Source of the DNA: Hyphomicrobiaceae bacterium
GTDB lineage: Bacteria > Pseudomonadota > Alphaproteobacteria > Rhizobiales > Hyphomicrobiaceae
Assembly: GCA_025359185.1 (NCBI GenBank)
Contig: JANYHF010000007.1
Location: 1-64,000 of the forward strand
Direction of reading: 5' to 3'
DNA length: 64,000 nt
Shown piece after piece: positions 54,698-63,623 of the stretch (the first letter of the stretch is position 1; each line of letters starts with the position of its first letter). The notes under the pieces are model-generated. The model saw nothing but the letters and a program-made list of their open reading frames with translations, had not been told where the DNA came from and searched no databases. The position numbers were made by a program, and so were the translations under genes.

Positions 54698-55545
54698 CAG
54701 GTTGAAGCCTCCGCCACCGCACGCTGCATGGCGTCCGGCACCGGCCGCAACTCATGATCGGGCCGGTCGTGCCGTGGGGTGGCCGCGAACAAGGCGCGGG
54801 TGAAGGGATGGGCCGGCGCCGCTATGACGTCAGCAACCGCGCCCTGTTCGACGATCACGCCCGCGTGCATCACACTCAAGCTGTCGCAGATTTTCGCCAC
54901 CACACCGAGATCGTGAGTGACCAGCAAGATCGCCGTGCCGTGTTTGCTGCGCAACTCATGAATGAGCCGCAGGATCTGCTTTTGCACAGTGACGTCGAGC
55001 GCGGTGGTCGGCTCGTCAGCAACGATGAGTTTTGGATTGCAAGCAAACGCGATGGCGATCAGCACACGCTGGCGCTGGCCGCCGGAAATCTCGTGCGGAA
55101 AGCGGCGCAGCACCGAAGCGGGTTCACGTATCTGCACCTCTTCCAACAGCGAGAGCGCGCGCAGCCTCGCGGCCTTGGCGTCAAGGCCAAGCCGGGCGCG
55201 CATCACGTCCGTCATCTGAGCTTCGATCCGCCGCGTTGGATTGAGCGCTGTCAGCGGATCTTGCGGGATCAGCGCGATACCGCGAGCCAGCAATTCGCGC
55301 ATCCCCAAACGCGACAAGCCGACGATCTCGGTGCCTGAAAAACGGATGCTGCCCGAGGTCACGCGTACCGCCGGTGGCAGCACGCCTAGTACCGCCTTGG
55401 CGATCATGGATTTGCCCGCACCTGACATCCCGACAAGGCCGTGAACCTCGCCCGCCGCCACGCCCAGCGATATGTTGGAGAGCAGGCGTGCGCCATTGGC
55501 TGTAAGCTTGGCGCAGAGACGATCGATGGTCAGGACTGCGTTCAT
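54697..55545 (-). CDS. Dipeptide/oligopeptide-type ABC transporter ATPase (DppD-like)
   Basis: A 282-residue ATPase. Walker A GMSGAGKSM lies near residue 40, ALIPQDPLTALNPTRRI is the Q-loop region typical of peptide transporters, the signature is ISGGQRQRVLIAIAF, and Walker B is LIVADEPTTALD. The C-terminal HPFTRALF segment is typical of the family. The start at 55545 overlaps the upstream permease stop (ATGA), and its stop shares a base with the next ATG (TGATG). Confidence 0.87.
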   Translation of the reverse strand: MNAVLTIDRLCAKLTANGARLLSNISLGVAAGEVHGLVGMSGAGKSMIAKAVLGVLPPAVRVTSGSIRFSGTEIVGLSRLGMRELLARGIALIPQDPLTALNPTRRIEAQMTDVMRARLGLDAKAARLRALSLLEEVQIREPASVLRRFPHEISGGQRQRVLIAIAFACNPKLIVADEPTTALDVTVQKQILRLIHELRSKHGTAILLVTHDLGVVAKICDSLSVMHAGVIVEQGAVADVIAAPAHPFTRALFAATPRHDRPDHELRPVPDAMQRAVAEAST

Positions 55546-56414
55546 CGCAGCACCGGATCGAGTTCGGCTTTGAGGCCGTCGCCGAGCATATTCAGCGCCA
55601 GCACCGTCACCAGCAGCGCCAGCATCGGAAACGCCATGATCCACGGGGCCTGGTGAACGACCGTGCGCCCTTCGGCGATCATGCCACCCCACGTGGGCGT
55701 ATCGCTTGAGACGGATAAGCCGACGAAAGATAAAATCGCCTCAACAGTGATCGCAATGCCCATCTCCAGTGTCAAAAGAACCACCGCGAGAGGCAGTACA
55801 TTGGGCACGATCTCGCGCCAGAGTATGGTCAACGGCCTAAGTCCCGCGACCACAGCGGCGTCTACATAGTCCATGTGGCGCTGTTTCACGGTCTCGGCCC
55901 GGATGACACGGCAGAACCGCGTCCAGTCTATCACAATTATAGCGATGACCACCGAGGACAGCCCCGTGCCGATCAGGGCGACCAGGATAATTGACAACAG
56001 CACTGGCGGGAACGACGTCCACACATCGACCAGGCGAGAGATGATAGCATCCAGCACACCGCCATAATATCCTGCAATCAGGCCAAGCGCAGTGCCCAGA
56101 ATGGCTGTCGGCATGGCGGCGAACACGGCGACTTCGAGCGCGATGCGGGTGCCGTAAATTAATCGCGACAGCAGGTCGCGGCCGAGACTATCCGCGCCTA
56201 GCCAGTGGCTGCCGGTGCCCGCGCTAAACACCGGTGGCTGCATCTGAGCAGCGAGATCCTGGTCCAGCGGATCGAAGGGCGCAATCCATGTGGCCGTCAG
56301 CGCAACCAGCACCAGGAGAGCGAGCACACTGCCACCGGCCAGCACGCGCGTGTTGCCAGCCAGCCGGAACAGGCGGCGTTGGGGCGCCAAGCTAGGCATA
56401 GACACGTCAACCAT
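55542..56414 (-). CDS. Dipeptide-type ABC transporter permease (DppC-like)
   Basis: A 290-residue permease. The N-terminal helix (GGSVLALLVLVALTATWIAPFDP), HWLGADSLGRDLLSRLIYGTRIAL, and the coupling loop DAAVVAGLRPLTILWREIVPN mark DppC/OppC. The start at 56414 overlaps the upstream permease stop by eight bases. Confidence 0.87.
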   Translation of the reverse strand: MVDVSMPSLAPQRRLFRLAGNTRVLAGGSVLALLVLVALTATWIAPFDPLDQDLAAQMQPPVFSAGTGSHWLGADSLGRDLLSRLIYGTRIALEVAVFAAMPTAILGTALGLIAGYYGGVLDAIISRLVDVWTSFPPVLLSIILVALIGTGLSSVVIAIIVIDWTRFCRVIRAETVKQRHMDYVDAAVVAGLRPLTILWREIVPNVLPLAVVLLTLEMGIAITVEAILSFVGLSVSSDTPTWGGMIAEGRTVVHQAPWIMAFPMLALLVTVLALNMLGDGLKAELDPVLR

Positions 56415-57414
56415 GGCTGAGTTTTGGGTTGAGGGCGACGGTCGCAAAATCCAACAGCAGATTGATTGTGATAAACAGGACTGCAAATACCAGCACCAAA
56501 CCCTGGATCAGCGGCAAATCACGGTTGAGAACAGCGTCAATGGCCAAATTGCCAATACCGGGATAGGAGAAGATCCGCTCCACCAGCACGGTGCCGCCGA
56601 TCAAAAAGGTAAACTGCACGCCGGTCAGTATCACCGTGGGGATGGCGGCATTGCGCAGCGCTTCGCCGACAATGACACGCCATTCGGAGAAGCCCTTGAC
56701 TCGCGCTAGCAGCACATAGTCCTGTGTCATTTCCTCGGCGAGGGAGGACTTCAAGACACGTGCCACGATAGCGGCGAATGGCAGGGCAAGCGCGAGGGCT
56801 GGCATGATCATGTGGCGAAATATATCGAAGAATGCGCGGGCATCGAGGCGGACGAGGCTTTCTGTAAGCTGAAAAGGCGTCGCGTAGTTCAGGCCGATTC
56901 TGGGGTCGGACCGGCCTGAAATGGGCAGCACCGGAAACAGTACCCCCAGCACCAGAATCAGTGCCAACGACCAGATGAAATCGGGAACCGATTGCACAAA
57001 GCCGGTCAAGCCATCGATGACGGCTTCGGGCCATTCCGATTGGAATCGAGTACCAACGACAGCGAGGCTCACGCCCAGAGATACCGCCACCATTGTCGCC
57101 AACAGGACTAGCTCCAGGGTCGCAGGCAGCTTTGAAAACACGAGCCCCATAACGCTTTGCCGCAAGCTGATCGAGATTCCGAAATCGCCAAACAGCGCAT
57201 GCGATGTCCAAATGAGAAACTGCTCAGCAATACTCTTGTCAAAGCCGTAAAGCGCCTTCAGGCGTTCGATGTCGGCTTGGGTCGCGCCCGGCGGCAGCAT
57301 CATAGCTATCGGGTTGCCTGGCACCACCCGGACCAGCACGAAGACGATGACAGCCACGCCCGCCAGGGTGGGAATGGCCTGCAAGAGCCGTGAAAGAATG
57401 CGGTCAACTAGCAA
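56407..57414 (-). CDS. Dipeptide-type ABC transporter permease (DppB-like)
   Basis: A 335-residue permease. VDRILSRLLQAIPTLAGVAVIVFVLVRVVPGNP is the typical DppB start, and the coupling loop is YVLLARVKGFSEWRVIVGEALRNA. A TTG at 57414 is taken as start because AGGACGACG precedes it; an ATG 45 bases upstream would add residues that do not look like the family. The gene lies 109 bases downstream of the binding protein gene. Confidence 0.82.
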   Translation of the reverse strand: MLVDRILSRLLQAIPTLAGVAVIVFVLVRVVPGNPIAMMLPPGATQADIERLKALYGFDKSIAEQFLIWTSHALFGDFGISISLRQSVMGLVFSKLPATLELVLLATMVAVSLGVSLAVVGTRFQSEWPEAVIDGLTGFVQSVPDFIWSLALILVLGVLFPVLPISGRSDPRIGLNYATPFQLTESLVRLDARAFFDIFRHMIMPALALALPFAAIVARVLKSSLAEEMTQDYVLLARVKGFSEWRVIVGEALRNAAIPTVILTGVQFTFLIGGTVLVERIFSYPGIGNLAIDAVLNRDLPLIQGLVLVFAVLFITINLLLDFATVALNPKLSHG

Positions 57415-57523
57415 TGACGTCGTCCTGAAGTGGCAGCAACCTGAAATGGCATCGGGCAATCGGCTGTGAACATCGGGAAGCCTGCATTACTTCCAAATGC
57501 CTACCGCTGATTGCCCGCGCTCT

Positions 57524-59047
57524 TTACGTCATCATTCCTGGCAGCAGTGCGCCCGACACATGCGGCGTAACCTTGACCGTATCCTTGAACAGGATGGGCT
57601 GCACATACTGCAACAACGGGATCACCTCGCCATTGTCGGCGATGTATTTATCGACGGCTTTGTATCCGGCGATGCGTTTGGCTTCGTCTTTCTCGCCCCA
57701 AAGCGGCCCGATCATGTCTTGGGTATCCTTGCCATGCCAGGCGCAATGAGGCGACAGGCCGAACATGGAAAAGCCGGTGGAAGTCGAGGGATCGCCAATC
57801 GAGTTGCCCCAATTGTAGAAGGCCGCGGGGGCTAGCTTGTGGGTTGCGCGCAACTCGTAATGCTTGGCGATTTCGTAAACTTCGATTTCGGCTTCGGCCC
57901 CAATCTTGCGCCACATTCCGGCGATGGCCTGCACCATCTCATAGTCCTTCGGTTTGAAGCCGCGCGTCGTCTGGATGCGGAATTTTACCGGCTTGTCTTT
58001 CGAGTAGCCACTGGCTGCCATCAGCTCGGCAGCCTTTTTGGGATCATAGGGCACGACGATCGAAGCGTCATAGGCGCTATACTGCGGAGCTTGCAGTGTA
58101 TTGAGCGGCACGCCGTAGCCGTGCAGCAGCTGATCGACGATGGCCTTTTTATCAATGCTCATCGAAAGGGCGAGGCGGACATTCTTGTCCAGCATAGGCT
58201 CAACGTCAGTTATGAAGATCATGCCGATATCCGAGATCGGCGTTGTTATGCCCTGCAAACCAGCCTTGCCCTTCAAACGGTCGAATTCCTCATAGGGAAT
58301 TTCCAGTGTCACATCAGACGAACCGCTCTCGATTTCGGCGACCCGAGACGACGCATCGGTGACAAATTTGAAGATCACCGTGTCGATGGCCGGCTTGCCC
58401 TTCCAATAGTTTGGGTTGGCCTTCAACCGCAGGAAGGCATTGCGGTCGAATTGATCGACCATATAAGGACCCGACCCTACCGGTTTGGCTTCGAAACCTT
58501 CGGCGCCAACCTTCGTATAATAGGCCTTGGGCAAAATATAACCGGTGAGAAAACTCATCCATTTGAAATAGGTGGGCTCGTATTCCTTCATATCGGCGGT
58601 CACTTTCTGGCCGTCGATTTTGAAGTTGCTGGCTTTGGACCAGATGAACTGGATTGGGTTGCCGCTATCCTTGTTGCCAGCGCGCTCCAATGACCAAACT
58701 ACGTCCTCAGGCGTCAGCGGCGATCCGTCATGCCAGACGACGCCCTTTCGGACTTGCATCCAGATTTGCGATTTGTCGTCGCTATAGCCCCATTTTTCTA
58801 TGATGCCCGGCGCCTGAGCCAGATCGGGGGCTTGATCAATAAACAAATCGAACACCGACTGGTAGATCGACTGGATGGTCGGGTTCACCGCCGACGGGCC
58901 GGTCGTCGGATCGAAGCTGGGTAAGCTGACGTGATAGGCAATCGTGAGCTTATCGGTACCGGCAAAGGCCTGGTCGAAACGGAATGCCGGAGCGACTACA
59001 GCAGCAGCGGCGCTCCCAATCATCAATCCACGGCGGGTAAGTTGCAT
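57524..59047 (-). CDS. ABC transporter solute-binding protein, family 5 (peptide/nickel type)
   Basis: A 507-residue periplasmic binding protein with a twin-arginine leader (LTRRGLMIGSAAAAVVAPAF). The family 5 landmarks are present (QIWMQVRKGVVWHDGSPLTPEDVVWSLER, GSGPYMV, RLKANPNYWKGKPAIDTV, VRLALSMSIDKKAIV). First gene of the five-gene transporter operon. The ligand is unknown; hydrolases fused to the last gene hint at an aromatic or amide compound rather than a peptide. Confidence 0.88.
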   Translation of the reverse strand: MQLTRRGLMIGSAAAAVVAPAFRFDQAFAGTDKLTIAYHVSLPSFDPTTGPSAVNPTIQSIYQSVFDLFIDQAPDLAQAPGIIEKWGYSDDKSQIWMQVRKGVVWHDGSPLTPEDVVWSLERAGNKDSGNPIQFIWSKASNFKIDGQKVTADMKEYEPTYFKWMSFLTGYILPKAYYTKVGAEGFEAKPVGSGPYMVDQFDRNAFLRLKANPNYWKGKPAIDTVIFKFVTDASSRVAEIESGSSDVTLEIPYEEFDRLKGKAGLQGITTPISDIGMIFITDVEPMLDKNVRLALSMSIDKKAIVDQLLHGYGVPLNTLQAPQYSAYDASIVVPYDPKKAAELMAASGYSKDKPVKFRIQTTRGFKPKDYEMVQAIAGMWRKIGAEAEIEVYEIAKHYELRATHKLAPAAFYNWGNSIGDPSTSTGFSMFGLSPHCAWHGKDTQDMIGPLWGEKDEAKRIAGYKAVDKYIADNGEVIPLLQYVQPILFKDTVKVTPHVSGALLPGMMT

Positions 59048-59153
59048 GTTCTTTATCTCCCTGGTCAGTTTTGGGTATCAACCCCACTATTGATTACGTG
59101 CTTGCAGGCAACCCGATGCAGGCCCATTAGGTAAACGAATGACCGAAACAGTG

Positions 59154-59771
59154 TTAGTGCTTGTTTGCCTCCAATTCATGTTTTGCGGCAGCCAGGTGGT
59201 CGTGCAAGCCGCGTTTCAGAGGTGTTGGCAGTTTGCCGAGCAGTTCGATCACCCAGTCCTCATGCCGGTCCGCCATTTTGAGGAAGTTGCGGCGGCCGTG
59301 CGTCGTTAATTTCACCAGCATAGCGCGGCGATCGGCCGGGTGGGACTGCCGGCGCACCAAGCCTTCTGCGGCCAACTTATCGACCAGCCCGGTAATCGCA
59401 CCATTAGTAATCATGACCTTGGCAGACAGTTCGGACATGCTCAACCCGCAGTCGCTGCGATGCAACTGGGACAGCAGATCAAAGCGGGACATCGACGTCT
59501 TGAACTCCCGGCGCAGGCGCTGCGCAAGTGACCGCTCAATCTTCGTCGCAATGCCAAACAAGCGCAACCAGATGCGCAATTCGATATGCGTCTCCGGCGG
59601 TTGCCGGCGCGCGGCCTTGCCGGAGGCAGACCGAATTGGGGTAGATTGTGCGGAATTGGATTGAGACGCAGCCGGTTGACGGCGCGTGGTGGCGGCGCGC
59701 GACCGGACCACGGCGGCTCCCGGCTGGCCGGCCCATTGCGTAAACGCCGCTTTTGATCGTCCCTTATCCAT
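59154..59771 (-). CDS. MarR-family transcriptional regulator
   Basis: A 205-residue protein. An unusually long N-terminal tail rich in Ala, Ser, Arg and Gln (to about residue 60) precedes a MarR winged helix (SRFDLLSQLHRSDCGLSMSELSAKVMITNGAITGLVDKLAAEGLVRRQSHPADRRA). Its ATG overlaps the stop of the iorB-like gene, so it is the third gene of that operon and probably regulates it in response to an aromatic ligand. The gene is also adjacent to the promoter-distal side of the ABC operon. Confidence 0.87.
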   Translation of the reverse strand: MDKGRSKAAFTQWAGQPGAAVVRSRAATTRRQPAASQSNSAQSTPIRSASGKAARRQPPETHIELRIWLRLFGIATKIERSLAQRLRREFKTSMSRFDLLSQLHRSDCGLSMSELSAKVMITNGAITGLVDKLAAEGLVRRQSHPADRRAMLVKLTTHGRRNFLKMADRHEDWVIELLGKLPTPLKRGLHDHLAAAKHELEANKH

Positions 59772-61350
59772 TGAGAAAACTTTCAACGGTTCTGAGCGTG
59801 TCACCGAGCGCCGTTCCGTCTTCATCGGCCAGCGCGGCGATCCGCAAACGGCGAACCCAGTCAGCCGCGTCGGGGCGGTCCGCCAGTTTGTCCGCAGCCG
59901 CCATGACCTTGTCGAATTTCGAAATTCCACGGGCGTGGGTGTCGCTGTAGCCTTTGATAAGGCGGCGATTTTCGATGATCTCAACGGCCAGCGCGTAGTT
60001 GTGTAAGGCGGTGGCAGCGATCTTTGCCAGCCAAGCGCTGAGATGGGCTTGCTCGCGTGCGTGGCGCAGGGTGCGGCGCCGCGTCTTCTTCATGCCTGCG
60101 ATGGCATACAGCGGCAGGAACCATCGGATTGTGGCGGTCTGCACACGGCGTGGTCTGTCAATGAGCGGACGTAATAGCAGTTGCGCACCGGCAGAGGACT
60201 CAAGCCAAAGTCCGAGCTTCTCCGGCAGGGCGCCTGCAACCTCGTCCAGACGGGGATGCATAAATTCGGTGGTCCCGAGTACATCGTCAACGCGCGCGGC
60301 CACTTCGCTGCGGACACGCAAGAAGCGGGATGACCGCGTTTTCAACTCGGCGACGCGGAAAACATCGTCGTAAGCCATGGCGCGGGCAATGTGTCTTGCT
60401 GCTGCTGCGGTCAGCCGGTAGCCCCGCGCCCCGCTGTCGAGCGCTGCGATAGCGCAGAGCCGTTGCAGATACTCTCCTGCGTAGGCGTCATCCTGAAAAT
60501 CAAAAGTCCGGCGCAGGCCCGCCGCGACCATGCCATGAACGGCCTCTGGAAATTCAGCAGATGCGCGCACAACCAAAATATCGAAGGCGGGGATGCCAAT
60601 AGGCATCAGCTCCGGGAGCTTTTTGACCGCCGTGCCAGCCTTGGCTCGTGGTGGCGGCCCGCCTGATGCGCGCTGAGCAGCGGATTGTTCGTAGCCAAGC
60701 CCAAAGGCACGCAGCGAGTGTTGGACGCCGACACCACTTTGTCTGACCGCCACTTCGAAACTCTCGCGGCTGAACGGCAGCGCGCCTGAACCGGCTAGCG
60801 CGCCGAAAAGCACCGCAGAAATCACGCTGCCGGACCTGTCGGCAATTTCGGCCATGTCGAAAGCGATGAAGCGCTTGGCCGAGGCAGCAGCCGCCTCGTA
60901 GACTTTGGTGCCGTCGGCTATGCCATCGCCGGGAACGGACTTTTCAGATACCGCAAGGGCGCGATGAGCCGAAGCAATCAAGGTTGTGCGGCCGGGCGTC
61001 ACCAAGCCCCGCTGGATGGCGCGTCCGGCCTCCATGAGTTCAGCGCCGATCACCACGTCAACCTCGCCGGGTGCCGGCATCATGGCCAGCACAGGCTTGC
61101 GGCCAAGCCAGCCTTCGATGGGTGGGGCCAGCATCTCCACATAGTAGACAGTCGCACCGGTACGCTGGGCAACGCCGGCAACTGAGGTGGCCTGAATTGC
61201 AAATTTATGTGCTCCAGCGACCGCGATCAACCAATCGATCAGTACACCACCGCCTTGGCCGCCCATGGCATGGACAGACAAGGTGATTGGCCTGGGGGAG
61301 GCCACCGGTTGGCTGGCAGGCAGGTCGCTGAAGGGTTGGGTAAGGTTCAT
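59764..61350 (-). CDS. iorB: Indolepyruvate ferredoxin oxidoreductase, beta subunit family (large form)
   Basis: A 528-residue protein. The first 200 residues are the pyruvate ferredoxin oxidoreductase gamma-type domain (LSVHAMGGQGGGVLIDWLI, TSVAGVAQRTGATVYYVEM, APGEVDVVIGAELMEAGRAI). The remainder is a C-terminal extension found only in the large IorB forms. With IorA it oxidises aryl pyruvates such as indolepyruvate to aryl-acetyl-CoA. It starts four bases after the iorA stop and overlaps the MarR gene. Confidence 0.87.
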   Translation of the reverse strand: MNLTQPFSDLPASQPVASPRPITLSVHAMGGQGGGVLIDWLIAVAGAHKFAIQATSVAGVAQRTGATVYYVEMLAPPIEGWLGRKPVLAMMPAPGEVDVVIGAELMEAGRAIQRGLVTPGRTTLIASAHRALAVSEKSVPGDGIADGTKVYEAAAASAKRFIAFDMAEIADRSGSVISAVLFGALAGSGALPFSRESFEVAVRQSGVGVQHSLRAFGLGYEQSAAQRASGGPPPRAKAGTAVKKLPELMPIGIPAFDILVVRASAEFPEAVHGMVAAGLRRTFDFQDDAYAGEYLQRLCAIAALDSGARGYRLTAAAARHIARAMAYDDVFRVAELKTRSSRFLRVRSEVAARVDDVLGTTEFMHPRLDEVAGALPEKLGLWLESSAGAQLLLRPLIDRPRRVQTATIRWFLPLYAIAGMKKTRRRTLRHAREQAHLSAWLAKIAATALHNYALAVEIIENRRLIKGYSDTHARGISKFDKVMAAADKLADRPDAADWVRRLRIAALADEDGTALGDTLRTVESFLNG

Positions 61351-61354
61351 CAGC

Positions 61355-63505
61355 TCAGCTCAACGCGGGCGAAGAGCGCTCGCGGCGGACTTGCAGCCAG
61401 CCGATTACGCGGGCCTGCAGGCGTGCTATCCAGCGATCACGCGCCGTCGGGTTTTGGATAATATCGGCCCGATAAAAGCTCGGACACAGCACTGCGGCTT
61501 CGGCGACCTCGCCACAATTGCCGCAACCTACACAGGACTGGTCAATAGCGGCGACTGGGTCATCTTTCAGCGGATCATCAGATGGTTTGACCGACAGCGA
61601 CGGACAACCCGATAGACGAATACACGCATGATCTCCGGTGCAGATATCCTCGTCTATGCCGAAGCGCTGCCGCACCACCCTCTTGCCGTCTTTCACTGCC
61701 TTTGCGATCACCGGCTTTTCGCGCCGCTGCTTATTCAGCATACATTCGGACGACGCGACGATGATTTTGGGACCGGGTTCCGAACTGGCGAGCGCTTCCT
61801 TCAGGGTGGTGCGCATTTTGGCGACGTCGTAGGTATGATCCAATTGGCGCACCCAAGTCGCGCCCACGCCCTCAACGGCGCGTGTGATCCGATGCTTGGT
61901 CGAGCGCGAGCGGTTGTTGGCACGCGACGACAAGATGTCCTGACCGCCGGTCGCAGCGGAATAAAAATTGTCGACAATCAGGATAACGCCGTTGGACTTG
62001 TTGAACACGGCATTGCCGATTCCGCTCGTCAGTCCATTGTGCCAGAAACCGCCGTCGCCCATGATTGAAATGGGCTTTTTGTTAGCCTTGACGTTGAAGG
62101 CGGCCGCCGAGCTGGCACCTAGGCCATAACCCATCGTCGTTGCGCCGATGTTAAATGGTGCGTTGATCGAAAACAAATGGCAGCCGATGTCGGCTGACAC
62201 ATGATGCGGGCCAAGCTCCCGTTCGACCAGTTTCATGGCGGAAAATATTGGCCGCTCTGGGCAGCCCGTGCAAAAACTGGGCGGACGCTGCGGTACCACG
62301 GCGGCCAGCGCCTTGACACTCTCGTCTTCGAGCACCGATGGCTGGTTGGGTGCGCGCAAGTGATCTGGCAACGCCTCAGCCGAATATTTTGTTAAGAACT
62401 TGCACAATCCACCTGACAGGACGGCGGCGGTATATTCGCCTGCCATTGGCAGCGTGTCTTTCCCTGCCAGTTTGGTTTGCACATTGGCCCGGCGCAGAAT
62501 CGTGTTGAGAGCGTGCTCAATGAATTCCGGCTGGCCTTCTTCGACAACCAGCACCGCGTCTTTGCCGGTGGCAAATGAGACCACCTCGTCGTCGATCAGT
62601 GGATAGGTAACATTCAGCACGTAAAGCGGCACCCGGCTGTTGCCCCAAATATCGGCAAGACCGAGGTTCTGCAGGGCGCGGATTACGCCGTTATACATGC
62701 CGCCCTGCATGATGATGCCAACGCGCAGCAGATCTCCCGCAAAAACTTCGTTGAGACTGTTGTCCGTAATGAATTTGACGGCGGCAGGCCAGCGCTTCTC
62801 GATCTTTTCCCTCTCGTGGAGGTAAGAGGCTGGCGGTAGGACGATGCGGCTGGTGTCACGTTTGGGGTTTTCCAGCGCCTGTTGCAACGTGAACGGTGGC
62901 CGCTTGTTGGCTTTGGTTTTGAACGTGCCATGCAAATGGCAGCAGCGGATCCGGACTTCCAGCATCACAGGTGTGTTGGAGGCTTCCGATAGTTCAAAGC
63001 CTTTCTCCACAGCGTCGACGATGGAGGGTAGATTTGGTCGGGGATCGAGCAGCCAAATTTGCGACTTCATCGCGAAAGCGTGGCTCCGCTCCTGCATGAT
63101 TGAGGAGCCCTCACCGTAGTCCTCGCCAACAATAATCATTGCGCCGCCAGTGACACCGCCGGAGGCAAGATTTGCCAGGGCATCGGAGGCGACGTTGGTA
63201 CCCACAGTTGCCTTGAAGGCAACCGCACCCCGAATAGGATACATTACCGACGCTGAGAGTGCCGACGCGGCGGAGGCCTCGGACGCGCTGGCCTCGAAAC
63301 GCACACCGAGGTTCTCAAGGATGTCCTGCGCGTCTGCCAACACATCCATCAGATGCGAGATCGGCGCACCCTGGTAGCCAGCCACATAGCCGACGCCTGA
63401 CTGCAACAGCGCTTTGGTAATGGCCAGAATGCCTTCGCCGTGAAATTCATCGCCATCGCCGAGCTTCAGGTCCTCAACTTCGCGGACAAACGAGCGTTCG
63501 GCCAT
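61355..63505 (-). CDS. iorA: Indolepyruvate ferredoxin oxidoreductase, alpha subunit
   Basis: A 716-residue subunit. An N-terminal pyrimidine domain (GEGILAITKALLQSGVGYVAGYQGAP), a thiamine-diphosphate domain (FCTGCPERPIFSAM, IMGDGGFWHNGL), and a C-terminal ferredoxin-like region with two cysteine sets (CTGDHACIRLSGCPSL and CVGCGNCGEVAEAAVLCPSF). The first cluster departs from the plain CxxCxxC pattern, as is common in this family. It is the first gene of the iorA-iorB-marR operon, divergent from the flavin monooxygenase. Confidence 0.9.
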   Translation of the reverse strand: MAERSFVREVEDLKLGDGDEFHGEGILAITKALLQSGVGYVAGYQGAPISHLMDVLADAQDILENLGVRFEASASEASAASALSASVMYPIRGAVAFKATVGTNVASDALANLASGGVTGGAMIIVGEDYGEGSSIMQERSHAFAMKSQIWLLDPRPNLPSIVDAVEKGFELSEASNTPVMLEVRIRCCHLHGTFKTKANKRPPFTLQQALENPKRDTSRIVLPPASYLHEREKIEKRWPAAVKFITDNSLNEVFAGDLLRVGIIMQGGMYNGVIRALQNLGLADIWGNSRVPLYVLNVTYPLIDDEVVSFATGKDAVLVVEEGQPEFIEHALNTILRRANVQTKLAGKDTLPMAGEYTAAVLSGGLCKFLTKYSAEALPDHLRAPNQPSVLEDESVKALAAVVPQRPPSFCTGCPERPIFSAMKLVERELGPHHVSADIGCHLFSINAPFNIGATTMGYGLGASSAAAFNVKANKKPISIMGDGGFWHNGLTSGIGNAVFNKSNGVILIVDNFYSAATGGQDILSSRANNRSRSTKHRITRAVEGVGATWVRQLDHTYDVAKMRTTLKEALASSEPGPKIIVASSECMLNKQRREKPVIAKAVKDGKRVVRQRFGIDEDICTGDHACIRLSGCPSLSVKPSDDPLKDDPVAAIDQSCVGCGNCGEVAEAAVLCPSFYRADIIQNPTARDRWIARLQARVIGWLQVRRERSSPALS

Positions 63506-63623
63506 GGCGGCGAACCTTCACAAGACATGACGGCGTGGTGATAAAATTTATATGCCTCGGCCGCACCGCCCGTCAAGGCAGACGCGATTGACGAATGCTT
63601 TAGTTGTGAAATAATCTGCGGTC